Shown in pieces: positions 44,430 to 55,807 of a DNA stretch of 64,000 bases. The notes beneath the pieces were generated by a model. That model did no database searches. It worked only from the letters and a program-made list of their open reading frames with translations, and was not told where the DNA came from. The position numbers and the translations under genes are program-made. The DNA comes from Pleurostoma richardsiae. Its lineage: Eukaryota; Ascomycota; Sordariomycetes; Calosphaeriales; Pleurostomataceae. The stretch spans positions 682,001-746,000 of the forward strand of contig JANBVO010000014.1 in the NCBI GenBank assembly GCA_030052745.1. Reading direction: 5' to 3'. Every line of letters starts with the position of its first letter. The first letter of the stretch is position 1.

Positions 44430-46586
44430 GTAGTAATAGATAGGGAATGCTGAGTCTTCCTTAGCGATTGGAAAGAAGGACCAGAAAAAAAGATTGACTG
44501 AAGTGGGACTTTCAAGTTAAAGCGAGAGACGGAGAGACGAAAGAGTGGCTAAGGTGAGGATTCGAGTTTGGGCGGCAACCCCATCTCTCACTCTCGATGT
44601 CGGGGATTCAGTCGGTAATATATCTTACCAACATTATTCGAAAGCAGAAGATCCAGTCAATGGGTTTCTGAAATCTCTAGACTGCCGCAGTTATACAGCC
44701 AGAGCCTTGCAGTTGGAGGTGTCGATCCCATGACCAGTTGCTCGTTCGGGTGAGCGGTGCACTTGCCTCTCTACGGAGGACATACGTCAGTGCAAATTTC
44801 CGATACAAAGCGTACATGGACTAACCTTGAGATTGGTGTAGATGAAGCAGTGTGGGTACTGGCAATCACCAACAGTATCAAAATTGGTTTCTCTCTACTG
44901 GGGCATTCCTGGGATGTTCATTCCTCAGTGTTGTCAAGAGATCCACGAAAGGCGACGTTCTTCTATCAAGATAGGGCCATGAGTCCTTACTGACAAACAT
45001 GTTGTCCACCCCGAAGAGGGACTGCGCAGTGTCCCTCCTGTCGTGTACCTGAGCAAGCTTGTCAGGACTTTCCGCTTATCATCTCCTGGCCCTCTGGTCT
45101 TTTACAAAGATTGGCACTGAGGGATAAGCTAATCATAGGCTAGACCTCTCGAGTAGCCGTTACGTCTCCTCTCCTAGGAGAGATGTAGCGTGGTAAGGCC
45201 CTTGGTGACTTTCTTCTGGTCCGAGACTAAGATTCGTGTCCTCTTATTTAGGCTGCATCCTTCTGCTCGTCTCATGTGAGGACCCAAAGCCAGCGAGGTG
45301 AGAGGACCAAGAACACTCTGTCCGACGAGGAGGCAAAGTCGACCCCTGCAACACGCTGACGCTTCATGGTAATCACACACTCGTGGGAGTTAGCAACAGA
45401 TGCAGCCATTATGTTCTCCCACGTCGCCCATAATCTATCAGACATCAAGCAGAGACTGGTCTCTTTTCACGAGCCGTCCACGAAGACGACGGCTGCAATT
45501 ATCTGCGCCCATTGTGTCCGTAATCCCCAAAGTGCGAAGGTCGTGTGTAATGCCCGGGACAGCCGCCTCCACGCAGTTATCCGGGATAAGGGATTCCAAG
45601 GGCACAGTTAGGGAGCCGCAGCACATGATCAAAGTCGCCAAGTGTAGTGTTGGCGAGTTGTGGTGTCCGGATGCCTTACTACCATGCTCAACGTTCTTTC
45701 ATGGCCCCTATAAGAACACTTTCCTAGCGACAAGCCGTAGCCAAGGCTGCTAGATTAACCTCATGACCAGATTGTTCTAATGATTGAAGGCTTCTGTCCG
45801 ACTTGGCGACCTGATGTTGGTTTCACATTCTTCTCTTCCTTGATTCTCCGATTTTAGTAAAGGGAGGTATACATTAAGGAAAATGTCATTTAAAGGTTGA
45901 AAGACTGGAATTACACGTTATTTGATGGTTCGATGGACACTGAAAAGTACTTTTGCAGCCCCGTACAATTTTTGGTGTACATCCTAAGCGTTAAATGTGG
46001 TTAATTAGGCCGTCATGAGAAACCTCACGTTGACTTCTCTTCTCGGTGAACAGCCGCTAGTGATTTGCTTCCCAACAAGAAGTCATTGATAACTACTTGA
46101 GAGAAGTGGGTGGAAAATGGACCTATCGTGGCAGGGGGTTACGTTGTGATACACGTTTGACGATTGGGTCACAGTAACCTTCTCGCCAACTGTAGTTCTG
46201 GAACAGATAAGTTGCATTTGCCGCGATCCAGCGATTGATACTAGTATTGTCCTTAAAAAGGAGAGCCGTCACATGGTCACTTCTTGCGGGGTAAAAGGAC
46301 GCGGCGTCTTGGTCTGCAAGCCACATACAGATCTTCCCCAACCGGGAAGCATCATGGGTCGTTGGAGAAGCCGTTGGAGAAACCAACCGTTTATGCCGAG
46401 GCTGTCATCTTGTGACTCTCCGCTGTTGGCCAAGTTCATATGCCCATGCTTAGCCCACGTTGCGCCAACTTGGTAATCTGCACCTCTAAACACGCAGCAA
46501 GCCAAGAACTACTGATTTCCTCAGCGTCGACTCGTTGTCTTCGTTTAGAAATTCGATGGTATACTCTCTTGTATTCTGAGCTCAAA
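44430..46586. other. Intergenic, 2.1 kb, no intact gene
   Basis: No supportable gene. Minus-strand frames at 46,123-46,386 and 46,269-46,505 have mildly protein-like composition but overlap in different frames and lack a domain. The last 100 bp are the presumed leader of the hydroxylase gene. Confidence 0.45.
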
Positions 46587-47315
46587 ATGTCTCTCTGGTC
46601 GCAAGTCCTGCAAAACTATAACCCCCGAACCGTTGAGTTCGTCGGTACGATCGCCGTCCAGATTCTGTTCTTCTGGCTTCCGTCAGTCATCTATATCTGC
46701 CTGGACCATGTGTTCCCCTCCTTCTCCCATCGACACAAACTACAGCCGGCACCGAAGCAGCCTACCACTGCTGAGGTCCGACACTGTGCGACTATCGTCT
46801 TCCGAAATCAGCTCATCTCGGTAGGGTTGGCTCTCCTAGGCCACATGGGACCGTCCCATTTCAGGGTGACGTCAACACCGCCTTCGGCTGCCGAGTTCCT
46901 GCGAGATATCGTGCTCTGCACGACGATGCGGGAGTCCCTCTTCTACTACTCTCACCGCCTCCTGCACACGCCCAGGCTGTACCGGATCATCCACAAGACG
47001 CACCACAAATTCATAGCGCCGGTGGCGTTGGCAGCTCAGTATGCCCATCCGGTGGAGCACTTGCTAGCGAACACGCTGCCCGTCGCACTGCCGCCGATGC
47101 TTCTGCACACGCACATCCTGACCATGTGGGCGTTCCTCGCCCTGATGCTAGTGGAGACAGCGACGGTGCACAGCGGCTATGACTTCTTCCACGGAGCGGC
47201 AAGGATGCACGATGCGCACCATGAGAAGTTCAACTTGAACTTTGGGACTATTGGCTTGATGGACTGGCTCCACGGCACGGATGGAAGGCAGGTTAAGAAG
47301 AGCAAGGCATCATAA
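46587..47315 (+). CDS. Membrane fatty-acid hydroxylase / sterol-desaturase superfamily protein
   Basis: An intronless frame of 242 residues from [20 protein letters not shown]; a longer in-frame start at 46440 lacks family-like sequence. The di-iron His clusters are all present: [10 protein letters not shown] (HxxxH), IHKTHHKF (HxxHH) and HDAHHEKFN (HxxHH). Hydrophobic segments include [32 protein letters not shown] and [20 protein letters not shown]. This is the ERG3/SUR2/C-4 methyl oxidase superfamily of ER membrane oxygenases acting on sterols, sphingoid bases or fatty aldehydes. At 242 residues it is slightly short but complete. The substrate is unknown. Confidence 0.88.
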   Translation: MSLWSQVLQNYNPRTVEFVGTIAVQILFFWLPSVIYICLDHVFPSFSHRHKLQPAPKQPTTAEVRHCATIVFRNQLISVGLALLGHMGPSHFRVTSTPPSAAEFLRDIVLCTTMRESLFYYSHRLLHTPRLYRIIHKTHHKFIAPVALAAQYAHPVEHLLANTLPVALPPMLLHTHILTMWAFLALMLVETATVHSGYDFFHGAARMHDAHHEKFNLNFGTIGLMDWLHGTDGRQVKKSKAS

Positions 47316-47586
47316 AACCTGGTATGGCAATTAGTCTGCCAATACCTCGGTCTGGGCTATGCCAGTGTGTGTGGGACTTGAGTAAGCAAAAACCTGATGA
47401 TGATGATGGAAGAGAGATGGTGACAATGGGCTTGGTAACTTGTAGTGAGCTGCCCATCAGGTGGATGGAATTGAGTGCCTATTCCGCGATAAAGAGCTTC
47501 GCGAAAGAATGGAGAATGAAAAAAACTTCGGCGTCGTTCACTGTTGTTCTAAAGGATGAGCCGAACAACTCCCAAAAGAATGGGCT
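47316..47586. other. Intergenic, no gene seen
   Basis: 3' flank of the hydroxylase gene, with a short GAT microsatellite near 47,397. Confidence 0.5.
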
Positions 47587-47683
47587 TGCGGTTTGTGTGG
47601 ATCGAACACACGACCTCCAGATAACTATCGAGCTCTGAAGTTGCTTCTTCAGTCTGGCGCTCTCCCAACTGAGCTAAACCCGC
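47587..47683 (-). tRNA. tRNA-Phe (GAA), with intron
   Basis: On the minus strand the sequence starts GCGGGTTTAGCTCAGTTGGG and ends ATCCACACAAACCGCA. The anticodon arm is CCAGA-CTGAAGA-TCTGG once a 24-nt intron after position 37 is removed. The intron contains CTTCAG, complementary to the anticodon region CTGAAG, as is usual in nuclear tRNA-Phe introns. The T arm is GTGTG-TTCGATC-CACAC. The spliced length is 73 nt. One acceptor-stem pair (position 5 with 68) is G-A. CCA is not encoded, as expected for a eukaryote. Confidence 0.95.
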
Positions 47684-48189
47684 TTGTGTGCCCTTGGCAA
47701 GGCGCCAGGTTCTCGGCGGACGCTGCTGTGGTGGACGGCGCCGTCGATATGCGGCTTTTGTGGTGGGCGCCAGTGGAACCGGGACGAGGGCTAAGGTGTG
47801 GTGGGACCGAGGTAATAACTTGGGGCCAAGGTCCAGGGGCATAGGACGAAGAGCACCGCTGGAACGTCGGATAATGACCGCAGGGGTCACAAACCAGTCA
47901 CGAGACGTCGAAGAGGATACCTGTTTTGAGCTGCAGTGTAGCCAACATTTCAGTGTTCACGCGGTCGATTCTCCCATGGTTTTAAACTGAAAACTATCAA
48001 TATTGTGTCGAGATGAAGAGGGAGGGGGGTCGCTAATTGCCAGTTCCAGGGAAATACCCATGAGAGCATTCGTAACTGAAAAGCGAAGGCGGACAAATAA
48101 ACAGACATCCAACAAGGACAATATTTCCGAAAGGAGTCGACCGTGTGTGTATGTACTACTCCGTTTCGTCGTACGGCCCCTCGCTGTGG
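47684..48189. other. Intergenic, no gene seen
   Basis: 5' flank of the tRNA gene (minus strand) and 3' flank of the epoxide hydrolase gene. Confidence 0.5.
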
Positions 48190-49696
48190 TCAGGTAGTCC
48201 AGAAGTCTCCGAGCTCTCGCACATCGCCAATCAGCGCCGGCGGATTATCAACACCGGCGAAGTGTCCTCCAAAGTCATGATCTGACGAGGAATTGTCAGT
48301 ACAAGCAAGGCAGCACTTGACGATTGAGAACTCAAAAACTTACTTCTGTAGAGGACTAAGTTCCCAGTCTTTTCAACGAGTTCAGGCGGCCAGAAGCCGA
48401 CATTGTACTCGAATGCGCTGAACAGAAGCGGCGCATCGGTTCTTGCCTTGGTGTACTCGGTCTTGAACCCGTGTGGGTTCTGGAAATAGATGAACACAGA
48501 CGACTGAAACGAACGAGTGAGGTAGTAGAGCGAAACTTCCCGAAGTATCTCGTTGTGGTTCAACAGTGACGGACCAGTTCCGGCCCGCGGATCAGACCCT
48601 GAAGTCCTTAGTATTACTGACTTTATATGGATGATGGTGTATAGGTAGCTTATGAGAACTTACAATTCAGGAGCTTCTCTCCGATCCATGCCAGCTGCCC
48701 GACTGGATTGTCTTCGATTGCTAGACCGATCGTGTTAGGCTGGATCATCCACGCATGTCAGCTGAATAGGCGAAAAGATGTGCGGAGATTTGGAGCTGCC
48801 TACTTTCGTCTCTTGTTCTTGGAAATACGCGTCGCCAGCTGTATTCCACGCCGCATAATTATTCTCCTCCACCTGCTCGAGAGGAGAGAGTGATATGTTG
48901 TTGGCCGCAAGGAGGTCCGGTGTCCACGGGAAGAACGGCAAGAATGTGAAGTGGCCAGCTAGGACTGTGGTGTTAAACCTGTCATAGAGACTGTAGGAGA
49001 CTCCAGCGCCCCAGTCTGTGCCGTGGACCGCATACTTCTTGTAGCCTAGCACCTCGGTCATCAGCGTATGGAAGACGCGGGCGGTGTCATCGAGCGTCCA
49101 ATTCGCAGGGGGCGCTGAGGAGAAGGCGAATCCAGGGAGAGAGGGCACGACGACGTCGAAAGACACGGGCTTGCTGGATGAGGTTGTGGCGTTCTGCGTC
49201 AAGGGAGTGATCACTGGTAAGAACTCCAGAAAAGATCCCGGCCATCCGTGGTTCAGTATCAAGGGGATGGCATCCGGGTCATCGGATTTCTGGTGAATGA
49301 AGTGAACTGTAAGCCCCTCGATGTCTGCGGTGAAGTGATCATATCTAAATGGGCTATTTCAGTGCCTGTAGACTGCATAAGGATCCTGGGGGCATCGCCT
49401 TACTGATTCAAAATTGCTTCCTCCTTTTCCCAGTCGAAAGTAGTGGTCCACTCTTGCTTCAGCTGCTTCAAAATGCCGAGCTCGATGCCTACTGAAGACC
49501 CCAGTTCCGGGTAGAGAGCTTGCTCAGGGAGATGAGTGTTCTTGATCAGGCTCAGCATCCGTGGCACCTCGTGCGCAAGGTCAACCTCGAAAGGCTTCAG
49601 ATTCCAGCCTTGATGTGATGCAGCATATGGTGCTGCCTGGGCCAAAGTAGCGCCCAAAATAGCGAGATTAATAGCCTGGAGGCCTAAGGCGATCAT
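48190..49696 (-). CDS. Secreted epoxide hydrolase (EHN + alpha/beta hydrolase)
   Basis: Five exons on the minus strand join in frame: 49696-49404, 49344-48804, 48739-48664, 48598-48344 and 48281-48190, giving 418 residues. A signal peptide (MIALGLQAINLAILGATLAQ) precedes the EHN domain (WNLKPFEVDLAHEVPRMLSL). The joins restore ILNQYDHFTADIEGLTVHFI, ETKPNTIGLAIEDNPVGQLA, EKLLNWSDPRAGTG and VLYRNHDFGGHFAGVDNPPA. Catalytic features are the oxyanion motif HGWPGS, the nucleophile Asp in HGTDWGAGVS, and the His in NHDFGGHFAG. The family opens epoxides to diols by trans hydration. A signal peptide suggests secretion or delivery to a vacuole, which is less common for this family and may point to detoxification of external epoxides. 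Confidence 0.92.
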
Positions 49697-51163
49697 CGTC
49701 GGTGATCTAGTAGAACTACAAGAAGCCGAGGGTTGTGTGTCTATTCACATCACTACTCCCATTGTGCGTCTTCTCAAATTATATGTCCAGCTGTGTCTCA
49801 CTGCTTTCTAATCAATAGCCATGTTCACAGGACTTTAGTCTTCTGACCATCCTCACTTGCAACCTCGAGGCCTGCAGGCATGCGCAGGTCTCACTCTTGT
49901 GCTATAGCCTGCACTCTGTTGCCTGATGTTATTACTAACATCGGGGCTTAGAAATTGCTGGACGCTGTAACATTGGGCCGGCCTCTGGAGCACCATATGT
50001 CCGGGAGGCGGATCGTACCCGAACAGTTAACACTTGGAGAGGTAACGATGGCGGTGGTGAGATGAGGAGACAAGGGAAGTCAGACTACTGATCAACTGAT
50101 CTTGAACATTGAAGGACAGTCACTTCATGTATTGACTCGGCACTTGGTGACGGCTGTGATGTCTGAACATAGTCTTGGTTTGACGCAACGGCGGAGATAT
50201 CTGATTAGTTATTATTCCTCCCGTCCAATCATCAAGGAAAGAAAACCTTACGTTCGTTATGCATATTTGTACACCGTCAGCTCGCTGCCCAAGCATGATG
50301 CGGATCTAACACACCCACAGAGCAGCCACGAGAGTGCCCTCGTCATTGCAGCCAAAGAGAGGAATTTGTGGGCTTGTCAACCGAAGAATTGATTTCGAGG
50401 ACCTATCCCAGGCAGCCATGTGAGTTGGTCCGCTACTAAGGAGTCGGTGTTACTCTGCCTGCGCCGACAGTCTGTAAGATGCTTAGTGAGATTCTGCAGA
50501 AGCGATGGTGCCCTGACAAATGCAGAATTGGAATGGCGATGCAGTGTTCACTTGAAGTCCTGGGAATACTAATGTGCTCCAAGACGAATTAGAGGTGAGC
50601 TTGTGCCGCTTGAAGTTAAGTTTCCTCCGAGTTCCGTGAAACGACTCGACGGCCGACAACGATGGTGGTGACGGTCATGTCTAACACCGTACGAAGTACC
50701 TAGGTACGGAGTCGAGGCCAGAGGGCGTAATACCTAGCTGGTCATATGATGTGGCACGTGCCCCAGTTCAGGCTCAGACTGAGCTGTGGGCTGGGCCAAA
50801 TGGGGAAGTTTGATCACATGACCCGTCTCAGTGCTTGCTCCGGAGGCCAACAGTGTCCTGCCTCCACCTTAATGCTACTACCATCTGTGTTGAGATGAGT
50901 CTCGGCAAACCCTCAGCTACCCATCACGTTCAATTGTTTTTGTTTTTGTTGAGAAGATCGAGTTCTGCATGACAACGACTTCTATTGCGACAGCGGACCC
51001 AGCAGGACTGAGGTCTTTATCCGCTGAAAAGAACGACGCTGGCCACACCGACCAGTGACAAGGGCGCCGACGGTAATTACCGCCAAACCCACTACTCATG
51101 AGCACCTCGCCTTGAGGCCACTCCTTCAGCAACCCAAAGGTCCCCAGCTCCAGTTCCGCTGCC
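49697..51163. other. Divergent intergenic, 1.5 kb
   Basis: Shared upstream region of the epoxide hydrolase (-) and the MYND-RNase H gene (+). It contains the palindrome TACCTAGGTA near 50,698, a word common in Sordariomycete promoters in my experience, and no supportable gene (the ORF at 50,102-50,392 is unremarkable). Confidence 0.45.
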
Positions 51164-53602
51164 ATGGATGACGACTTCTTCCCTGATGGCTCAGACAGCG
51201 ACATCATGTCTTCTGGACTGCTCGCCCTGCAGGGATGTGCTGTTTGTTCGTCAAATTCTCGTTTGCTACTCTGCGGCCACTGCAGGGTCGTAAGCTATTG
51301 CGGCACGGCGCACCAGTCAGCGCACCGATCGAGGCACAAGGAAGACTGTGAAGCCATCACGAAGAGTCGAGAAGCCCTTGAACATGAGGAGGCCGCACTT
51401 CGAGCCCTCCCTGCCGATTTCTCATTGCCGGCTGATGTCTTCAACTCTGGTGTCGGAAACTTCTGGAGCATACTCGACACACGACCTTATATGAGGGCGC
51501 GATTCGCCGTGGCCGACGCACTCCTCAAAGTCGATACCGTGCGCGCCTTAGAGGACGCTCTTGGGCACTTTAACGATATGTTGCGGCTCTGCCGAAGCGA
51601 CAACATGGGTGTGCGAGACATCATCCCGCACATCCTGCTGCGGCTCGGTCGGGAGCAGGAGTGCTACGACTTTCTCAAGTGGTGGACAATCATTGACGAC
51701 GAAAATCACTACAACGGACGATACGACTGGGGCGATGCCACGCTACCGTATCTGGACATTCGCGGTGCCGACGCCTTCGAACCCGTCGATATCTTCTGCT
51801 CAAGCTTTCCAGACCTCAGCCACATCGTGGCCCTCACCCTTCTGAAGCTGCGCCTTTGTCTCGACCTTACGGCATATAACGACTCTCTAGACGGGTTCGC
51901 TTTTGCGTTCGGCGGCCATTATTCTGAGCCCGATCGGCCTATAGGGAGGCTTGTACGAGCAAAACTGCAAACCATGGATGTGCTCAGCGTCTCGACAATG
52001 GTTGAAAAATTGGAAGACCAATACTGCAGGCTCTGTCAGGTGGTAAATGATGCAAATCCGTACTTCTGGGATGCTTTGGTCTCGGAAGAGACTCCTCCCC
52101 TGCGATATTCCTATACCCGTGGTTCTGAAGCGGAGGCCGACATAGTTCTTCGTCAGTGTCAGCGGGCCTGGCAAGAAACCGAAGACGCCATCATGATGAT
52201 TGATTCAGAGACCTGGAGGTTCATCCGCCCGTATGAAGGTAGAACTGCTACCGCTGGTTTGGGTAGCGCGCGATCGGAAGGCTCGAGAAAAGGGACAGAG
52301 ATATCGGAGAGAAGGCGGGGTGCTGGAAACGTGTTTCCATCGAGGTTTGAACCTCCGCAGCCGGCATCCTATCCGGCTGGACTCTTTCCTCCAACTCCTA
52401 CAGGCCGCAGCCGGGCTGTCCGGTTTCTCTATCGCACTGATCAAAGAAAAGTACTCGTGTACGCCGACGGCGCTTGCGCGCACAATGGGCAGCTGGAACC
52501 TCGCGCAGGCTGGGCAGTCGTGTGCGGACGACCCGAACTTGACGAAAAGATTAACTGCTACGTTGTGTCCGGTCGGCTCGAGAACAAGGGCCCATTTGGG
52601 AACGAAGCCGTGGCGACTAGTAATCGAGCTGAACTGCGGGCAGCTATCGCCGCGCTGCGTCTCTGTGACTGGCGGGGTGAGGGTTACGATGCCATTGTCA
52701 TCGCGACCGACTCGTCCTATGTGGTTGACGGCGCCACCGGCTGGGCCAAAAGTTGGGTGCGCAACGGGTGGAAGACGCGCACCGGCCGCGATGTTCAGAA
52801 TAAAGATTTGTGGGATCTGTTGCTTGGCGAGGTGGAAAGATGGAATGACCAGGGATTGCGTATTGAGCTTTGGAAAATCCCGAGGGAGCTGAATGGCGAT
52901 GCCGATGCGGCGGCAAAACAAGCCGCCGTAAACAAGATGGCGGAGAATGAGTTCAGAGACATCACGATTGGCCCGTCTCAGACCACGACGGCCGGGACCG
53001 AACCAGGCCACCGGATCCTTACGCTATGCCTGGAGCACGAGTCTCTGTTCGACGCTTGTTTTGGAAGCCTCGTCTCGCATATCACTTCTAAGGTCAAGAT
53101 GGAGCGGGTCACTACGAAAGAGGCTGCCCTCAGCATCCTTACCCAGGAGTCATCTCCGTCCGTTATTCTTATCGCCGACGGAGCCCTCACACGCCAGAGG
53201 AAGGTCTGGGAGTGCGTCATAGACCGCCTCCGTGAGGGGGCCACAGTCGTGCTTGCAGGCTGTTTTAGCAACATGGTGAGAGAGGGCGAGTTCAATCGCT
53301 TCTTTGCTAGGCTTGGTCTTCCCTGGCAGAGAGGATCGTATCACAGGACAACGGTCAGTTTGCGCCGCGGTGCTGTCGGTGCCCACTTGGCGAGTCGGCT
53401 GCCCTCTGCATACAGCCAAAAGGCGCTCTTTGTGAAGAACATGGAGAGATCAGCGGCCTGGTACACTGAGACTGAGACGTCTGATGAGGCTGCAGTGGTA
53501 TTTGCTAAAGTTGGGTCAGGCAGACTCGGTTATGTTGGGGATGTGAATGGGGAAGAGTCTTCGGATCTAGTGGTTATGGCCATGTGTGGCCTTCTGGACT
53601 GA
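51164..53602 (+). CDS. MYND zinc finger - RNase H fusion protein
   Basis: An intronless frame of 812 residues starting MDDDFFPDGSDSDIMSSGLL. Residues about 25-62 are a MYND finger (CAVCSSNSRLLLCGHC, then YCGTAHQSAHRSRH and a final EDC). Residues about 70-400 contain helical sequence of unknown fold. Residues about 430-590 are RNase H: VLVYADGACAHNG supplies the first Asp, ATSNRAELRAAI the Glu, VIATDSSYVVDG the second Asp and NGDADAAAKQAA the last Asp, so all four carboxylates of the active site are present. The C-terminal 200 residues are conserved-looking but unassigned (ILIADGALTRQRKVWECVID). A MYND-RNase H pairing would join a protein-interaction module with RNA-DNA hybrid cleavage. I know of fungal homologues only loosely. 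Confidence 0.9.
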   Translation: MDDDFFPDGSDSDIMSSGLLALQGCAVCSSNSRLLLCGHCRVVSYCGTAHQSAHRSRHKEDCEAITKSREALEHEEAALRALPADFSLPADVFNSGVGNFWSILDTRPYMRARFAVADALLKVDTVRALEDALGHFNDMLRLCRSDNMGVRDIIPHILLRLGREQECYDFLKWWTIIDDENHYNGRYDWGDATLPYLDIRGADAFEPVDIFCSSFPDLSHIVALTLLKLRLCLDLTAYNDSLDGFAFAFGGHYSEPDRPIGRLVRAKLQTMDVLSVSTMVEKLEDQYCRLCQVVNDANPYFWDALVSEETPPLRYSYTRGSEAEADIVLRQCQRAWQETEDAIMMIDSETWRFIRPYEGRTATAGLGSARSEGSRKGTEISERRRGAGNVFPSRFEPPQPASYPAGLFPPTPTGRSRAVRFLYRTDQRKVLVYADGACAHNGQLEPRAGWAVVCGRPELDEKINCYVVSGRLENKGPFGNEAVATSNRAELRAAIAALRLCDWRGEGYDAIVIATDSSYVVDGATGWAKSWVRNGWKTRTGRDVQNKDLWDLLLGEVERWNDQGLRIELWKIPRELNGDADAAAKQAAVNKMAENEFRDITIGPSQTTTAGTEPGHRILTLCLEHESLFDACFGSLVSHITSKVKMERVTTKEAALSILTQESSPSVILIADGALTRQRKVWECVIDRLREGATVVLAGCFSNMVREGEFNRFFARLGLPWQRGSYHRTTVSLRRGAVGAHLASRLPSAYSQKALFVKNMERSAAWYTETETSDEAAVVFAKVGSGRLGYVGDVNGEESSDLVVMAMCGLLD

Positions 53603-54057
53603 TCGATTGGGTGTGCGAGCACGGCATGCACATACACCATCACTTTAACTGTTAGCGAGACATACCTAGACTAAGAGAGCCTTCCCGGGATTAAGTACGT
53701 CTACCCGAGAAACGCTCGGGAAGAGCAACGGCCTTCGGTCGAGCTGTGCCGGCATCTCCGCGCAGAATTGGTGTCTTGGCCGTCAGGGAACGATCGGGAA
53801 CACATTCCCACCACTTAAAGTCTCAGGCCCCGCCTCTGGTGCTTCCCCATGGGGTATTAGTCTGGACGTGCGGGGAATCATGCAGCGCTATCTCCCCGGA
53901 TGCTTGGTTAGAATGAGAGGAGCTTCCCGAAGTCTCCGCGGCTGTTGCCCCTAAGAAACGTACTTGGATACTCTCGGGTCAAGTTTCTCTCGCCGCAGAC
54001 TTGGTCGAGCAGCTTCCTGAAAAATCATTTGGGTTCAAGCTCCAACGGAACTGCAAG
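53603..54057. other. Intergenic with a strong hairpin
   Basis: CCCGAGAAACGCTCGGG near 53,703-53,719 is a perfect 6-bp stem with a 5-nt loop. It is nested within CTTCCCGGG upstream and a CTCGGGAAG-type arm downstream. No gene is seen. Confidence 0.45.
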
Positions 54058-55807
54058 ATGGCCGTGTTGACCAGCTATGAAACTATACTCGGAGTCGATT
54101 CGTCTAACCTGCTGAAGTCAGGCACGCTGCTGCTCTTTTTGATCATTGTATGTTTCGAAGTATCAGGACCCGAGCTCGTGCTGCTAATTGTAGTCTTGTG
54201 TAGGTTCTGTCCGAGGCTCTTGCGATATTCTTCTCCAAGCTTCGCCACTTCCCCGGACCTTTCTGGGCTAGGTTAACCCCCTTCTGGCTTACACTGCAAT
54301 GCCGGAGAACGCAGCGGTCGAAAGCCGTGATGGAACAACACGGAAGGTTCGGCGATTTTGTTCGGATTGCACCTAACCACATCTCCATAAACAAAGTTGA
54401 AGCTCTCGCGCAGATCTACGGGCACAAGACGGGTTTTCTGAAGAGTGACTTCTATGACGCTTTCGTGCAAGTGACACCGGTGGTCTTCAACACTCGTGAC
54501 GTCTCTACCCACCAGAGGAAGAGAAGATACATGAATCCGGCGTTCTCGGCTCGTGCACTGTCAGACTTTGAGCCTTATATGGACGCTGAGTTATCAAAGT
54601 GGAAGCGGCAGCTCTTTCGGATGCTCGATGAAAGGGGCGAAGCAAACCTTGACTGTGCTGTGTGGAGTTAGTCTCTTTTTAACCCCCGACAGTGGAGACT
54701 GTCTTTTCTCGTCAGGTTCACTGACAATCTCACTACAGCAAACTTCCTGGCGTTTGATGTTATAGGGAGCTTCGCCTTCGGCAGGTCGTTCGGCTTCATC
54801 GAGAAGGCGTGTGACCCGTATAACCTCATCTCAACAATCGACATACGCGGGGAAGTGCTTAATGCCCTTGGGACACTCCCACCCTGGATAAGGCGCTACA
54901 TGAGATACAACTATCTGGACACATTCTGGAGTTCCGGAATAAGGGCTACGGCCAATCTTGAGAAGCTCGGAAGAGAGGCGTTTCACCACCGCAAGGACTC
55001 CCTCGAAGACCGTAAGGATCTGTTAAGTCATCTCTTCGCTGCGACAGATAGCGGGAGCAAGAAGCCCATCCACGAGGAAGAGATTGTTGCCGAGTCTATC
55101 AGCTTCATCGTAGGGGGTAGTGACACCACGAGCAGCACCATGACAAACTTCATCGACATAGTCTCCCGAGATCGACCGTGGCAAGAGAAGCTCCAGCAGG
55201 AGATTGACGCGGTGTATCCGGGTGAGCAGAACGACTCGTGGATTCCTTCCGAAAAGGATATCTCTACTAGACTGCCATTTGTAGTGGCTCTTCTGCGGGA
55301 AGTAATGCGCTTCCGACCAACAAGTGCGACTGGTCTGGAACGGGTGACGCCTGAGGGTGGCAGAGTCATAGCCGGCAAGTTCATTCCCGCAAAGGTAGCG
55401 CTCACAAGACCAGCACCTGAAGCCCTCGTTAACGCTGGTCCAGACTGTTGTCAGCGTACCCACCTGTGGTATCATGATGAACGCTGAGATATTCGAAAAC
55501 CCAAAGGAATTCAGACCAGAGAGATGGCTCGAACCTGATGCAGGAAGGCTTATCGAACACTTCGTACCCTTTTCCATCGGTCCTCGCGCTTGTATCGGTA
55601 GAAAGTAAGTCCCCGCCACTTCCTTTCCTACACTAGACTGATTGAGTCTCTCTCAGCTTTGCATGGATGGAGATTCTGAAAGCCGTTGTCTTGTTGTTCA
55701 AGCTGTTCGATGTCGAGAGGCTAAGTAGCGAATCTACGGTGATCCGAGAGGGGTTCTTCAACAAGGCTGCCGAATGCACCGTGAGGATCCAGAAGCGGCG
55801 GTGGTAG
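54058..55807 (+). CDS. Cytochrome P450 monooxygenase
   Basis: Five exons join in frame: 54058-54147, 54204-54666, 54739-55394, 55444-55604 and 55657-55807, giving 506 residues. The N-terminal anchor is LLKSGTLLLFLIIVLSEALA, followed by KLRHFPGPFWARLTPFW. The I-helix reads FIVGGSDTTSSTM, the K-helix ExxR is LLREVMRFRP, PERW reads FRPERWLEP, and the heme loop is FSIGPRACIGRNFAWMEI (Cys near 452). It belongs to the large ER-membrane fungal P450 group used in specialised metabolism. It is transcribed towards the Zn2Cys6 regulator (convergent, 0.5 kb). Its place beside an MpaB-like and an AsaB-like oxygenase suggests a tailoring role (inference). Confidence 0.94.

Noticed and set aside
47593-47990. 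Coding frames over the tRNA region
   Set aside because: They read through the tRNA gene in shadow frames without family-like sequence.
53603-54057. Hairpin as a bacterial rho-independent terminator
   Set aside because: This is a nuclear fungal locus and no U-tract follows; it is only reported as a structure.
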